This document shows, one piece after another, positions 8,203 through 17,882 of a stretch of DNA of 64,000 bases; position 1 is the stretch's first letter; each line of letters begins with the position of its first letter. Both the position numbers and the translations under genes were made by a program. Source of the stretch: Marivibrio sp040218065 (GTDB lineage Bacteria; Pseudomonadota; Alphaproteobacteria; UBA8366; Aestuariispiraceae). The DNA is taken from the NCBI RefSeq assembly GCF_040218065.1, contig NZ_JAVJQE010000013.1:682001-746000 (forward strand), given 5' to 3'. The notes beneath the pieces are model-generated. The model had not been told where the DNA came from. It searched no databases and was given only the letters and a program-made list of their open reading frames with translations.

Positions 8203-8223
8203 GCCGCCGGGGCGTCACGGTTC

Positions 8224-9366
8224 CTAGCCGCGCAATGCGACGCCCGCCACCCGCTCGCGCGAGCGCAGATGAAGCGCGCGCTCCAACATGCGCTCTCGCT
8301 CGCGACGGGAGAGCTTGCGCGCCTGGGTGGGCGACAGGCCGTAGGCGCGGCGAAACAGCGTCGCGAAATGCGACTGGCCGGTGAAGCCGCACTCGACCGT
8401 CACGTCGAGGATCGAACGGTCGGTTGTCAGCACCAACCACAGCCCGTGATCGAGCCGAAGCCGGCGGGAGAAATCGCCGAAACTCATATCGAGCTCCTCC
8501 CGGAAGCCGCGCTCCAGTTGGCGACGCGAAATGTGCACCTGCTCCGCCAACGCCTCGATCGTCGGCGGGTCGGAGAGATTTTGCTCCAGGATCGAAATCG
8601 CCCGAGCGACGCGCGGATTCTTGGCCGTCAGCGCGACCGGCGGCTGCGGTTGCGGACCCGCGGCGCCGCGCCCGCCGTCGACCATCATGATGCTGAGGGC
8701 CTTCTGCGCCCAGTCCCGCCCGACATGCTTCTCGATCAGCCGCGCCGCGACCCGGGCGGAGCCGATCCCGCCCGCGCAGGTGATGCGGTTGCCGTCGACG
8801 ACGAAAAGCTGGCTGGCGTCCGGGACGACCTCCTCGCTCGCCTCCAGCAGATCGTGATAGTGCAGCCAGGAGACGCAGCACCGCCGTCCGCGCATCAATC
8901 CGGCTCGGATCATCGTGAAGACGCCGGTGCAGAGCCCGATGATCGGCACGCCGGCCGCATCGGCGCGCTGAAGGTAGCGTGCGACGGCGGCGTCGGCGGT
9001 CATGTCGTGCTCCAACAGGCCCCCGACCACCATCACGTAATCGAAGACGGCCGGATCCTGGAAGCGGGACTGCGCGCTCACCTCGACGCCGCAACTGGCC
9101 TGGATCGGCTGGCCGGTCTCGCTCATCACTGTCCAGGCGCATTGGATGGGGCGTGAGCGGTCGCGCTCGTCCGCGGCCAGACGGAGCGCGTCGACGAAAG
9201 AGGCGAACGCGTTCAGCGTGAAGCGCGGCAAGGGCGCGATGCCGACCGACAGCGCCCGCCGCCGTCCCGGATCGGGTCCGGCGATCGACCCGCGCAGCCG
9301 CTCCGCCGCCGCGCCCGTCGCAGCCGGGCGCACGCTGTCGGTCTTGGGAGCGTCACCGTCGATCAT
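8224..9366 (-). CDS. GlxA-family AraC-type regulator with DJ-1/PfpI domain
   Basis: This 380-residue protein joins a DJ-1/PfpI-like amidotransferase fold (about 40-215) to a C-terminal AraC DNA-binding domain (about 255-355). The first part shows the nucleophile-elbow segment PIIGLCTGVFTM and the CAGGIGSARVA helix; in this family it works as a ligand sensor, not an enzyme. The second part has two helix-turn-helix units, with IEALAEQVHISRRQLERGFRE and ILDVTVECGFTGQSHFATLFRRAYGLSP. Relatives control choline/betaine/carnitine or amino-acid catabolism. The first 40 residues are low in structure. It converges with the MFS gene (21 bp apart) and runs divergently from rnpB. Its targets are not apparent. 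Confidence 0.88.
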   Translation of the reverse strand: MIDGDAPKTDSVRPAATGAAAERLRGSIAGPDPGRRRALSVGIAPLPRFTLNAFASFVDALRLAADERDRSRPIQCAWTVMSETGQPIQASCGVEVSAQSRFQDPAVFDYVMVVGGLLEHDMTADAAVARYLQRADAAGVPIIGLCTGVFTMIRAGLMRGRRCCVSWLHYHDLLEASEEVVPDASQLFVVDGNRITCAGGIGSARVAARLIEKHVGRDWAQKALSIMMVDGGRGAAGPQPQPPVALTAKNPRVARAISILEQNLSDPPTIEALAEQVHISRRQLERGFREELDMSFGDFSRRLRLDHGLWLVLTTDRSILDVTVECGFTGQSHFATLFRRAYGLSPTQARKLSRRERERMLERALHLRSRERVAGVALRG

Positions 9367-9402
9367 TTCGGCATGATAGACCGAAGCGGCGGCGCGACGC
9401 GA

Positions 9403-9431
9403 TTGCGTTTCGTCGCGCGGACGCTTAATAA
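9403..9431 (+). promoter_or_regulatory. Sigma-70 promoter of rnpB
   Basis: TTGCGT (9403-9408) and TAATAA (9426-9431) are separated by 17 bp. The RNA would start about 7 bp later, exactly where the first helix of RNase P RNA begins. Confidence 0.6.
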
Positions 9432-9437
9432 ATCGCC

Positions 9438-9858
<421 letters not shown>

Positions 9859-9921
9859 TTTTTTCCGCCGGGCGCGTCCCCGTTTTTTGCAGAGGTCGGC
9901 GTCGCCACGGGGCGAGCCCCC

Positions 9922-10941
9922 TCAGAGCGTCTCCCCGCCGCGGATGGCGTGGGCGCGCAGATAGATCAGTTTGCCGCTTTCCAGCGCGCGGCCGAGATGC
10001 AGCCAGTATTCCGCCTCGCGCATCATGTCGTCGACGAAGCGCCGGGTCATTTCGCCCTTGTCCAGACCGTCGACGAAATGCGCCCAGCCGCCTCGGATCA
10101 TGCCGAGATACTTCTCGCTCTCGTCCTCGAAGATTCGCAGATCGAGCTTTTTGGCGACCAGCGCCTTTTTGACGTCGGCCTTGGTCCATAGGGCCGGCTC
10201 CCGCCCGGTCGGCCCGAAGGCGGCCTCGCGCTTCAACCAGCCCGACACCGCCGGATCCTCGGCGGCGGCCTCGTCGGCCAAGACGAAATCCGTCAGCACC
10301 AGATGGCCGCGCGGCTTCAGCGCCCGAAAGACGCAATCGAGCGCGCGCTGCTTGTTGTGAAACCGAAACAGCCGCTCGCGCATCAAGACGCCGTCCATGC
10401 GCTTCTCGCCGAGATCGAAACTCTCCTCATCGAGCGCCGCGATCGGCGCGCGCCGTTCATGACCGTGCTTACGCGAGAGCGCCATCGCATGGTCGGCCAG
10501 TTCGGAATCGGATTCGAAACCGGTTATCCAGAGGTCGAGAGACGCGGCCAGTTTCCGCGTCCCGCCGCCGAGGCCGGCGGAGAGATCGGCGGCGCTCTTC
10601 GAATTGTCCAGCGCCATCGGCTTCGCCAACTCGACCGTGTAGTCGGCGCCGCCCGGATGGACGACTTCGTCGCCGTCGCCCGTCTCCCAGAGCCGTTGAC
10701 ACAGGCTGAGACGGCCGGACGACCAGCGGCCCTCATCTTCTTCCGGCTCGGACTCGACCGAAATGCCGGCCGCCGCGGGGGCCGGAGGGGGCGCGCCCTT
10801 GTGCATCAAAGCGGCGGCGTCGACGCCTTCCCACCACGCCTTGAAGCGGACGGCGAACGGGACGTAGCCGTCGTTCGCCGGGCGCTTGACGGCGGCCGCT
10901 TTTGCGCCGGCTTTTTTGACAGCGTCCTTGGCCACGGCCAT
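9922..10941 (-). CDS. SAM-dependent class I methyltransferase
   Basis: The 339-residue protein starts with a lysine/alanine-rich segment (MAVAKDAVKKAGAKAAAVK) and continues with a Rossmann-type methyltransferase domain. The SAM-binding motif I region reads ADLSAGLGGGTRKLAASLDLWITGFESD (about 120-150), motif II lies near DEESFDLGEKRMDGVLM, and ALKPRGHLVLTDFVL is the usual strand-5 motif after motif III. The C-terminal third (to residue 339) is helical. Its substrate is unknown; it belongs to the UbiE/Methyltransf_11 type. The ATG at 10941 is preceded by GGGAGAGG. A perfect CtrA box lies 75 bp upstream, suggesting cell-cycle control. An earlier start in the same frame adds 41 residues of non-conserved character. 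Confidence 0.78.
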   Translation of the reverse strand: MAVAKDAVKKAGAKAAAVKRPANDGYVPFAVRFKAWWEGVDAAALMHKGAPPPAPAAAGISVESEPEEDEGRWSSGRLSLCQRLWETGDGDEVVHPGGADYTVELAKPMALDNSKSAADLSAGLGGGTRKLAASLDLWITGFESDSELADHAMALSRKHGHERRAPIAALDEESFDLGEKRMDGVLMRERLFRFHNKQRALDCVFRALKPRGHLVLTDFVLADEAAAEDPAVSGWLKREAAFGPTGREPALWTKADVKKALVAKKLDLRIFEDESEKYLGMIRGGWAHFVDGLDKGEMTRRFVDDMMREAEYWLHLGRALESGKLIYLRAHAIRGGETL

Positions 10942-11015
10942 CGGACCTCTCCCAGGGTTGTCCAGGCTGCAGAGGATGACACGCCCCTGCGTCCGCCTAT
11001 TGGCGCAGCCCCTGG

Positions 11016-11030
11016 TTAAATTGGGGTTAA
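11016..11030. promoter_or_regulatory. CtrA-type box (TTAA-N7-TTAA)
   Basis: TTAAATTGGGGTTAA matches the full CtrA consensus with exact 7-bp spacing. It lies between the methyltransferase gene (start at 10941, leftward) and the small membrane protein gene (start at 11158, rightward). Such sites are very rare by chance in DNA this GC-rich. CtrA is the master cell-cycle regulator of alphaproteobacteria. Which gene it controls is open; the distance fits the methyltransferase better. Confidence 0.6.
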
Positions 11031-11157
11031 AGCGCGACAGCGACTCTTCGGGGGAAAAGCGCATGATAAGAGCGCCTTGTGACGCGCGTCACAGGCGCCG
11101 TCGCAAGGGCGGGATAGAAGCGCCGACGTCCCCTGGCCTTATCGGAGCGCCCGAGCC

Positions 11158-11307
11158 ATGTCGTCCTCATCCCCGCGTCCCAGCCGCGCGCGTCGCCTGC
11201 GCCGTCGCACCGCCCTCGATCGCATGCCGCCGGCGTTGCTCTTCGCCGGCGCGTTGGCGACGTCGATCACCGCGCTCGGCGGTCTGGCCGTCCTCTCGGT
11301 GCTCTAG
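11158..11307 (+). CDS. Small single-span membrane protein (49 aa)
   Basis: A 49-codon frame starts with an ATG 10 bases after GGAG. It encodes a serine/arginine-rich N-terminus (MSSSSPRPSRARRLRRR) and one hydrophobic helix (ALLFAGALATSITALGGLAVLSVL) ending at the stop codon. The positive-inside rule puts the N-terminus in the cytoplasm. It has no recognisable family and no obvious partner. The arginine-rich start may simply reflect GC-rich codons, so it could be a chance frame; the ribosome-binding site and clean helix argue for a real gene. Confidence 0.4.
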   Translation: MSSSSPRPSRARRLRRRTALDRMPPALLFAGALATSITALGGLAVLSVL

Positions 11308-11369
11308 CGCCGACCCGGTCGTCCGGCGTAAGCTGGCCTCCGACCCGTCGACGCCTGAGAGGCCCCGCC

Positions 11370-11903
11370 ATGACAGACCCGAGCGCCCCGCTCGTCCGTG
11401 ACGCCGTCGAGGCCGACCTCTCCGCCATCACCGAGATCTACGCCGCCGAGGTGCGCACGGGCCTGGCCTCGTTCGAGCTTGAGCCGCCTCCGCTTGAGGA
11501 GATGGCCCGCCGGCGCGGCGATCTGATCGCTCAAGGCTTTCCGTATCTGAGCGCGGAGTTGGACGGACGCGTCGCGGGTTACGCCTACGCCGGCCCCTAT
11601 CGACCCCGCCCGGCCTATCGCTTTACGGTGGAGAATTCGATCTACGTCGCCGCGTGGGCGCGCCGACGCGGCGTCGCACGAGCCCTTTTGGAGGCGCTGA
11701 TTGCGCGCTGCGAGGCGATGGGCAAACGCCAGATGATGGCGGTGATCAGCGGCGGCCCCGCCTCGGTCGCGCTGCACGTCGCAGCGGGTTTCGAGCATGC
11801 CGGGCGGGCGCGCGCCGTCGGCTGGAAGTTCGAGCGCTGGGTCGACGTCGTTACGATGCAGCGCGCGCTGGGGCCGGGGGCCGACCAGCCGGCCCCGAGA
11901 TAG
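11370..11903 (+). CDS. GNAT N-acetyltransferase, phosphinothricin acetyltransferase type
   Basis: This 177-residue enzyme is a full-length member of the Pat/YncA (MnaT) group of GNAT acetyltransferases. These move an acetyl group from acetyl-CoA to phosphinothricin, methionine sulfoximine or methionine sulfone. The family sequence is clear: VRDAVEADLSAITEIYAAEV at the start, GYAYAGPYRPRPAYRFTVENSIYV before the CoA site, and RRRGVARALLEALIARCEAMGKRQMMAVI, whose R-R-G-V-A is the CoA pyrophosphate loop. The C-terminus VGWKFERWVDVVTMQRAL is also typical. It probably detoxifies glutamine-synthetase inhibitors or acetylates a methionine derivative. It stands 62 bp after the small membrane protein. 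Confidence 0.87.
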   Translation: MTDPSAPLVRDAVEADLSAITEIYAAEVRTGLASFELEPPPLEEMARRRGDLIAQGFPYLSAELDGRVAGYAYAGPYRPRPAYRFTVENSIYVAAWARRRGVARALLEALIARCEAMGKRQMMAVISGGPASVALHVAAGFEHAGRARAVGWKFERWVDVVTMQRALGPGADQPAPR

Positions 11904-11942
11904 GCCGACGGGCCGCGCGTCGGCGCCCGTCAGCGCGCGGAC

Positions 11943-12356
11943 CTATGCGCTTTCCGAGTAATGCACGCCGAGAAGCATGTCGACCGCCTCCCCGTCGCGA
12001 CGAAGCGGCATCAGCAGGCTGCTACAAGCGATGCGCCCGCGATCTCGCCGGGCGAGCGTCTCGATGCGGAATTAAAGACGCCCTTCGATCGCGTCGGCGA
12101 AGTGCCGCCATACAGGCTCGTAGCGCCTACGGTCTGGGAAGATCTCGAGCAGTCGCTTGCCGGTGCAGCCGCCCTCCGTCTCGACGATCCGGGTTCCCGC
12201 GAGGCGAAAGCCGTAGTCGCAAAGCGCCCCGTCCGGCGCGCGCTCAACGTCCATCAGCGTCAGGTGCGGCGCCGCGTGGGGGATGTCGATCAACGGGTCA
12301 AGAGCCGTGGCGCTTCCGGGCCTGAGGCCCCGCGCCGCGCGCCGACGGCGCCTCAG
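11943..12356 (-). pseudogene. PAS_5-family PAS-domain gene broken by an in-frame stop
   Basis: Read leftward, this frame gives a recognisable PAS_5-type sensor: LDPLIDIPHAAPHLTLMDVE, YGFRLAGTRIVE, TGKRLLEIFPDRRRYEPVW, then a TAA stop at 12072-12074, and in the same frame the expected C-terminal half (IETLARRDRGRIACSSLLMP, RRDGEAVDMLLGVHYSESA). Only one in-frame stop breaks the domain. In addition, no ATG exists before the domain; the only candidates are a TTG at 12293 or a frame running back into the ChaC-like gene. Both defects point to a recently inactivated gene, unless the stop is a sequencing error. PAS_5 proteins are single-domain alphaproteobacterial sensors of unknown ligand. Confidence 0.7.
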
Positions 12357-12964
12357 ATCCCGCCGCCCGCCTCGATCTCGCCGGTCAACGCGCGCACGCG
12401 CCGCATCAGGGCGTGCAGCTCCGGCTCGCGATAGCCGTGCGCCTCCAGCGCCTCGACCGTTTGCACCAGATAGTCACGGTTCAGGCCGCTGCGCCCGCGC
12501 GCGCGCAGGATCACGGCCGCCGCCGCCTCCGCCGGCAGCGACCCGGCGAAATGCGGATGCTCCGGATCGGCGACGAAGCAATGCGCGCCGACCTCGCGGC
12601 CGTCCTCAAGCGCGATCGGCAGCCAGGCGGGACGGTAGGCGTAGCCGCGCAGCTCGCGCTCCTCCAGATAGGCGGCGATCTCAGGCCAGTCGGCGCGATC
12701 GACGCGGAACGCGCGGCCCTCGCAGCGCGCGCCCGCCTCCGGCGCCAGACCCAGCACCAGCCCGCGCGCGCCGGGGGCGCCGCGGTGATGCTCCGACCAG
12801 ATGCAGAAGCTGCGGCGATAGCCGGGTAAAGCGGCCCCCGCGCTCTCTTGATGGCGGAATCCAGGTCGCCACATCAGAGAGCCGTAGCCGAACACCCAGA
12901 TCGCGCCGTCGGCGGCCTGTTCGGCTTGCGAGATCTCAGCCCATTCGCGCAGGTTTCTATCCAT
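12353..12964 (-). CDS. ChaC-like gamma-glutamylcyclotransferase
   Basis: The 203-residue protein belongs to the ChaC family, cytosolic enzymes that cleave glutathione into 5-oxoproline and Cys-Gly. The substrate-binding signature VFGYGSLMWRPGF lies at about 24-36, followed by GYRRSFCIWSEHHRGAP and GLVLGLAP. The catalytic glutamate is expected in the YLEERELRGYAY stretch, near 100. The C-terminal part matches ChaC (SGLNRDYLVQTVEAL). It may serve glutathione turnover together with the GST gene further upstream, although the two are not linked. The broken PAS gene follows directly on the same strand. It is divergent from rpmJ. Confidence 0.9.
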   Translation of the reverse strand: MDRNLREWAEISQAEQAADGAIWVFGYGSLMWRPGFRHQESAGAALPGYRRSFCIWSEHHRGAPGARGLVLGLAPEAGARCEGRAFRVDRADWPEIAAYLEERELRGYAYRPAWLPIALEDGREVGAHCFVADPEHPHFAGSLPAEAAAAVILRARGRSGLNRDYLVQTVEALEAHGYREPELHALMRRVRALTGEIEAGGGI

Positions 12965-13080
12965 TGCGCCTAGGGATGCGGGCCGCGGCCCGCTCGGTCA
13001 AGGCTGCGGGGCGCGCCGGCCGGCTAGCGCCGCCCCCTCGTCCGACCCTCCGCCCCCCGGAAATCCGGGCGAGTAAGCGT

Positions 13081-13109
13081 TTGACAAGCGCTGAGGCCCT
13101 CCCTATTTT
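13081..13109 (+). promoter_or_regulatory. Sigma-70 promoter of rpmJ
   Basis: A consensus TTGACA (13081-13086) and TATTTT (13104-13109) are spaced by 17 bp. Transcription would start near 13116, giving a leader of about 118 nt before rpmJ. Confidence 0.7.
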
Positions 13110-13233
13110 CCGCCGCGGTTATCGGCGAACCTCTTTCGATCGACTTCGAAGACGGCGACGCGGGCCCCGGCGGGCCTCTCGGCGCTTTCGGTTCGGCCGG
13201 GTGAAACAGAGATCGATATCGGGAGTAAGAGAG

Positions 13234-13359
13234 ATGCGGGTCGCCTCCTCGTTGAAGACGCTCAAGAAGCGCGACAAGAATTGCCGCGTGATCCGCCGTC
13301 GCGGGCGCGTCTACGTCATCAACTCGAAAAACAAGCGCATGAAGCCCCGCCAGGGCTGA
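13234..13359 (+). CDS. rpmJ: 50S ribosomal protein L36
   Basis: The 41-residue basic protein is the alphaproteobacterial form of L36: MRVASSLKTLKKRDKNCRVI, then RRRGRVYVINSKNKRMKPRQ. It has one of the usual zinc-ligand cysteines (CRVI) but not the C-x2-C...C-x-H set, so it is the zinc-independent type. L36 binds 23S rRNA near the GTPase centre. The gene stands alone behind a strong promoter, and a GTAAGAGAG ribosome-binding region precedes the ATG. Confidence 0.96.
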   Translation: MRVASSLKTLKKRDKNCRVIRRRGRVYVINSKNKRMKPRQG

Positions 13360-13409
13360 CGCGTTGAGCTTGGCGCGCTGCAAGCGGCGCGCCGGAGCGC
13401 AGCATCGGA

Positions 13410-13445
13410 ACCGGCCGTAGCCGATCAGGCGGCGGCCGGTTTCGC
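13410..13445 (+). terminator. Probable terminator of rpmJ
   Basis: ACCGGCCG (13410-13417) pairs with CGGCCGGT (13433-13440), loop 15 nt, followed by a weak T-containing tract. The hairpin is clear, the T tract is not. The remaining 180 bp before glcD hold no recognisable gene. Confidence 0.4.
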
Positions 13446-13625
13446 GTTTTACCGTCCTGACGCGGTGCGGGCTCTGCCTCGGCCGCGTTTTTTGTTGGCC
13501 GAACGCAACCCGATTGGTATTACCAATTTCAGGTCCGGAGGACTTGCCAAAGCGCGCGCAGGGCACGAGTCTCAAGCGCGGCCGGCATGAATCGGCCGAC
13601 GACGCCAAGAGGGAGCGCCGATCTT

Positions 13626-15113
13626 ATGGAGATGCCGACCCCGGACGCGAACGTGCTGGACCGACGCGCGCAAATCGCTGAGGAGTTGCGTGCGATCGTC
13701 CCCGGAGAGGGCGTGATCGCCGACGAGGACGAGCTGCGACCCTATGAGGCCGACGGGCTGACGGCCTACCGCACCCTGCCGCTGATCGTGGTCCTGCCGG
13801 AGACGGTGGAGCAGCTGGCCGAGGTGATGCGCTACTGCAAGCGCAATCAGTTGAAGGTCGTGCCTCGCGGCGCGGGCACCTCGCTCTCCGGCGGGGCGCT
13901 GCCGCTGGCCGACGGCATCCTCCTGGGACTCGGCAAGTTCAACAAGATCCTGGAGGTCGACGCCGACAACCGCTGCGCGCGGGTGCAGCCGGGGGTCACC
14001 AACCTCGCCATCACCAAGGCGGTGGAGGCCGACGGCTTCTATTACGCGCCCGATCCGTCGAGCCAAATCGCCTGCTCCATCGGCGGCAATGTGGCGGAGA
14101 ATTCGGGCGGCGTGCACTGCCTGAAATACGGCCTCACCACCAACAACCTGCTGGGCGTCGAGATCGTCACCATCGACGGCGAGGTGATCCGGCTCGGCGG
14201 CAAGCATCTGGACGCCGCCGGCTTCGACCTGCTGGGCCTGATGACCGGCTCGGAAGGGCTGCTCGGCGTCGTGACGGAGGTGACCGTGCGCATCCTGCCG
14301 AAGCCGGAGACGGCGCGCGCGCTGCTGATCGGCTTTCCCTCCAGCGAGGCGGCGGGCGACGCGGTCGCGGGCGTCATCGCCGACGGCATCATCCCCGGCG
14401 GCATGGAGATGATGGACGCCCCGGCAATCAAGGCCGCGGAAGAATTCGTGCGCGCCGGCTATCCGCTCGACGTGGAGGCGCTGCTGATCGTCGAACTCGA
14501 CGGGCCGGAGGCCGAGGTCGACCATCTGATCGAACGCGTGCGCGCCATCGCCGAAGACAAGGGCGCGGTCTCGGTCCGCGTCTCCGAAAGCGAGGAGGAG
14601 CGCAACAGCTTCTGGGCCGGCCGCAAGGCCGCCTTCCCGGCGATCGGCCGCATCTCGCCCGACTATTACTGCATGGACGGCACGATCCCGCGCAATCAGC
14701 TGCCGAAGGTGCTGGGTCGGATGCGCGAGTTGTCGCAGAAGCACGGCCTGGGTGTCGCCAACGTCTTTCACGCCGGAGACGGCAATCTGCATCCGCTCAT
14801 CATGTACGACGCCAACACGCCGGGCGAGCTGGAGCGCGCCGAGGAGTTCGGCGCCGACATCCTGAAGCTCTGCGTCGAGGTCGGCGGCGTGCTCACCGGC
14901 GAGCACGGCGTCGGCGTCGAGAAGCGCGACCTGATGGGGACGATGTTCACCGAGACCGATCTGAAGCAGCAGCAGCGGGTCAAATGCGCCTTCGACCCGG
15001 ACGGGCTGCTCAATCCCGGCAAGGTCTTCCCACAGCTTCACCGCTGCGCGGAGCTCGGCCGCATGCACATCCACCGCGGCCAGCTGCCCTTCCCGGATCT
15101 GCCGAGGTTTTGA
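13626..15113 (+). CDS. glcD: Glycolate oxidase FAD subunit GlcD
   Basis: The 495-residue flavoprotein is the catalytic subunit of glycolate oxidase, which oxidises glycolate (or D-lactate) to glyoxylate with electrons passed to the quinone pool. The FAD-binding PCMH domain (about 40-220) contains PRGAGTSLSGGALPLADGIL and CSIGGNVAENSGGVHCLKYG. The C-terminal FAD-linked oxidase domain shows NVFHAGDGNLHPLIMYD with the catalytic histidines and GVLTGEHGVGVEK, and ends in CAFDPDGLLNPGKVFP. The ATG at 13626 has AGAGGGAG upstream; an ATG 39 bases earlier has no such site. glcE and glcF follow, but a 223-bp palindrome cluster separates glcD from glcE, which is unusual for this operon. Confidence 0.93.
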   Translation: MEMPTPDANVLDRRAQIAEELRAIVPGEGVIADEDELRPYEADGLTAYRTLPLIVVLPETVEQLAEVMRYCKRNQLKVVPRGAGTSLSGGALPLADGILLGLGKFNKILEVDADNRCARVQPGVTNLAITKAVEADGFYYAPDPSSQIACSIGGNVAENSGGVHCLKYGLTTNNLLGVEIVTIDGEVIRLGGKHLDAAGFDLLGLMTGSEGLLGVVTEVTVRILPKPETARALLIGFPSSEAAGDAVAGVIADGIIPGGMEMMDAPAIKAAEEFVRAGYPLDVEALLIVELDGPEAEVDHLIERVRAIAEDKGAVSVRVSESEEERNSFWAGRKAAFPAIGRISPDYYCMDGTIPRNQLPKVLGRMRELSQKHGLGVANVFHAGDGNLHPLIMYDANTPGELERAEEFGADILKLCVEVGGVLTGEHGVGVEKRDLMGTMFTETDLKQQQRVKCAFDPDGLLNPGKVFPQLHRCAELGRMHIHRGQLPFPDLPRF

Positions 15114-15158
15114 TGGTCCGCCCCGCCGTCCTGTCGCACCCGCACCGCCCCCCTCCAA

Positions 15159-15315
15159 CCTCCCCCCATAAAGGGGGGAGGCTTTTCCCCCTCTCCCTTC
15201 ATGGGAGAGGGTCGTGGAGAGGGCGCAAGAATAACTATCTCGGCGCAAAGCGCCGAGGCGATCTTCGATCGAAGATCGCTCACCCCCATCCACCCTTCCC
15301 CCCTCAAGGGGAAAG
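15159..15315. repeat. Mosaic of five palindromes between glcD and glcE
   Basis: Five separate hairpins stand in tandem: 15159-15181 (CCTCCCCCC and its complement), 15189-15211 (CCCTCTCCC with GGGAGAGGG), 15239-15257 (CTCGGCGC-AAA-GCGCCGAG), 15258-15279 (a perfect 22-bp palindrome around TTCGATCGAA) and 15294-15315. No reading frame is credible. This looks like an intergenic palindromic repeat element (REP-like) inserted into the operon. Similar CCCTCTCC hairpins occur at 17883-17998. Transcripts through it would fold strongly and might be processed or attenuated. Confidence 0.75.
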
Positions 15316-15336
15316 GCCTTTGCCGGGGGCTCGTCC

Positions 15337-16575
15337 ATGACCGAAACCCTGAAGCCCGAAACCCCGGATCAGCTGCGCGACGCCGTCGCCTGGGCCAACT
15401 CCGACCTGAAGCCGCTGGAGGTGATGGGCCGCGGCTCCAAGCGCGCGCTCGGACGGCCGGTGCAGACGGCGCATCGCCTGGACTTGTCGGCCTTCAACGG
15501 CATCAGCCTTTACGAGCCGGAGGAGCTGGTGCTGAGCGCCGGGGCCGCCACGCCGATGAGCGACATCCAGGCGGCGTTGGAGGAGAAAGGCCAGGAGCTC
15601 AGTTTCGAGCCGCCGGACTATTCCGCCGTCCTCGGCAGCCCGCGCGGGGCGGGCACGATCGGCGGCGTGCTGGCCGCCAACCTCGCCGGGCCGCGGCGCA
15701 TCAAGCAGGGCGCGGCGCGCGATCATTTCCTAGGGTTCGAGGGCGTCTCTGGCCGGGGCGAGCTGTTCAAGTCCGGCGGCCGGGTCGTGAAGAACGTCAC
15801 CGGCTACGATCTGTGCAAGCTGATGGCCGGCAGTTGGGGCGTGCTGGCGGCGCTGCACACCGTCACGGTCAAGGTTCTGCCGCGCGGGGCCAAGACGCGC
15901 ACCCTGCTGGTCTTCGGGGCGGAGGCCGCCGCCGGCGTGAAGGCGCTGGCCGAGGCGCTGAACAGCCCGTGCGAAGTCTCCGGCGCGGCGTGGCTGCCGG
16001 CCTCGGTCGCCGCGCGCACGGGCGTCGACATGGTCGCCGATCCCGGCGAGAGCGTCGCCGCCGTGCGGGTCGAGGGCTTCGGCCCCTCCGTCGAATACCG
16101 CTGCGAGGCGTTGAAACGCCTGCTCGCGCCCTACGGCGCGACGGAGGAGTTGCACAGCCAGCGCTCCCTCGCCTTCTGGAGGGCCGTGCGAGACGTGACG
16201 CCCTTTGCGGCCGGCCCCAACGGCGCGGACGAGCGGGTGATCTGGAAGGTCTCGCTGCCGCCCGCCGACGCGCCCGCCTTCCTGGCGGCGACGGCCGGCA
16301 TCAAGGGGGCGGAGGCCTATTGCGACTGGGGCGGCGGCCTCGTCTGGCTCGCGATCGACGCGCCGAAGACGGGCGCGGAGGGCGTGGTGCGCGACGCGGT
16401 CGCGGCCGCCGACAGCGGCTGGGCCCAGCTTTTCCGCGCGCCCGACAGCTTGCGCGCCGCCGTCCCCGTCTTCCAGCCGCAGGGCGAGGCGCTGGACGCG
16501 CTGCACCGCGGCCTGAAGCAAAGCTTCGATCCCAACCGGGTGCTCAACCCGGGGAAGATGAGCGAGGGGGTTTAG
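15337..16575 (+). CDS. glcE: Glycolate oxidase FAD-binding subunit GlcE
   Basis: GlcE is the second flavin-domain subunit of the GlcDEF complex at the cytoplasmic membrane. The 412-residue protein has a PCMH-type FAD domain at the N-terminus (LEVMGRGSKRALGRPVQTAH, then LGSPRGAGTIGGVLAANLAG and VKNVTGYDLCKLMAGSWGVL) and the short C-terminal end SFDPNRVLNPGKM typical of the family. It is shorter than GlcD and lacks the complete catalytic histidine cluster, as expected for GlcE. It ends 6 bp before glcF, so the two are co-translated; the distance from glcD is enlarged by the palindrome mosaic. Confidence 0.93.
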   Translation: MTETLKPETPDQLRDAVAWANSDLKPLEVMGRGSKRALGRPVQTAHRLDLSAFNGISLYEPEELVLSAGAATPMSDIQAALEEKGQELSFEPPDYSAVLGSPRGAGTIGGVLAANLAGPRRIKQGAARDHFLGFEGVSGRGELFKSGGRVVKNVTGYDLCKLMAGSWGVLAALHTVTVKVLPRGAKTRTLLVFGAEAAAGVKALAEALNSPCEVSGAAWLPASVAARTGVDMVADPGESVAAVRVEGFGPSVEYRCEALKRLLAPYGATEELHSQRSLAFWRAVRDVTPFAAGPNGADERVIWKVSLPPADAPAFLAATAGIKGAEAYCDWGGGLVWLAIDAPKTGAEGVVRDAVAAADSGWAQLFRAPDSLRAAVPVFQPQGEALDALHRGLKQSFDPNRVLNPGKMSEGV

Positions 16576-16581
16576 ACGAAA

Positions 16582-17874
<1,293 letters not shown>

Positions 17875-17882
17875 GATAGAAG

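Noticed and set aside
12283..13359. A rightward frame of 358 codons ending with the L36 sequence.
   Set aside because: Only the last 41 codons are a gene (L36). The upstream part is antisense to the ChaC-like gene and would cross the promoter at 13081.
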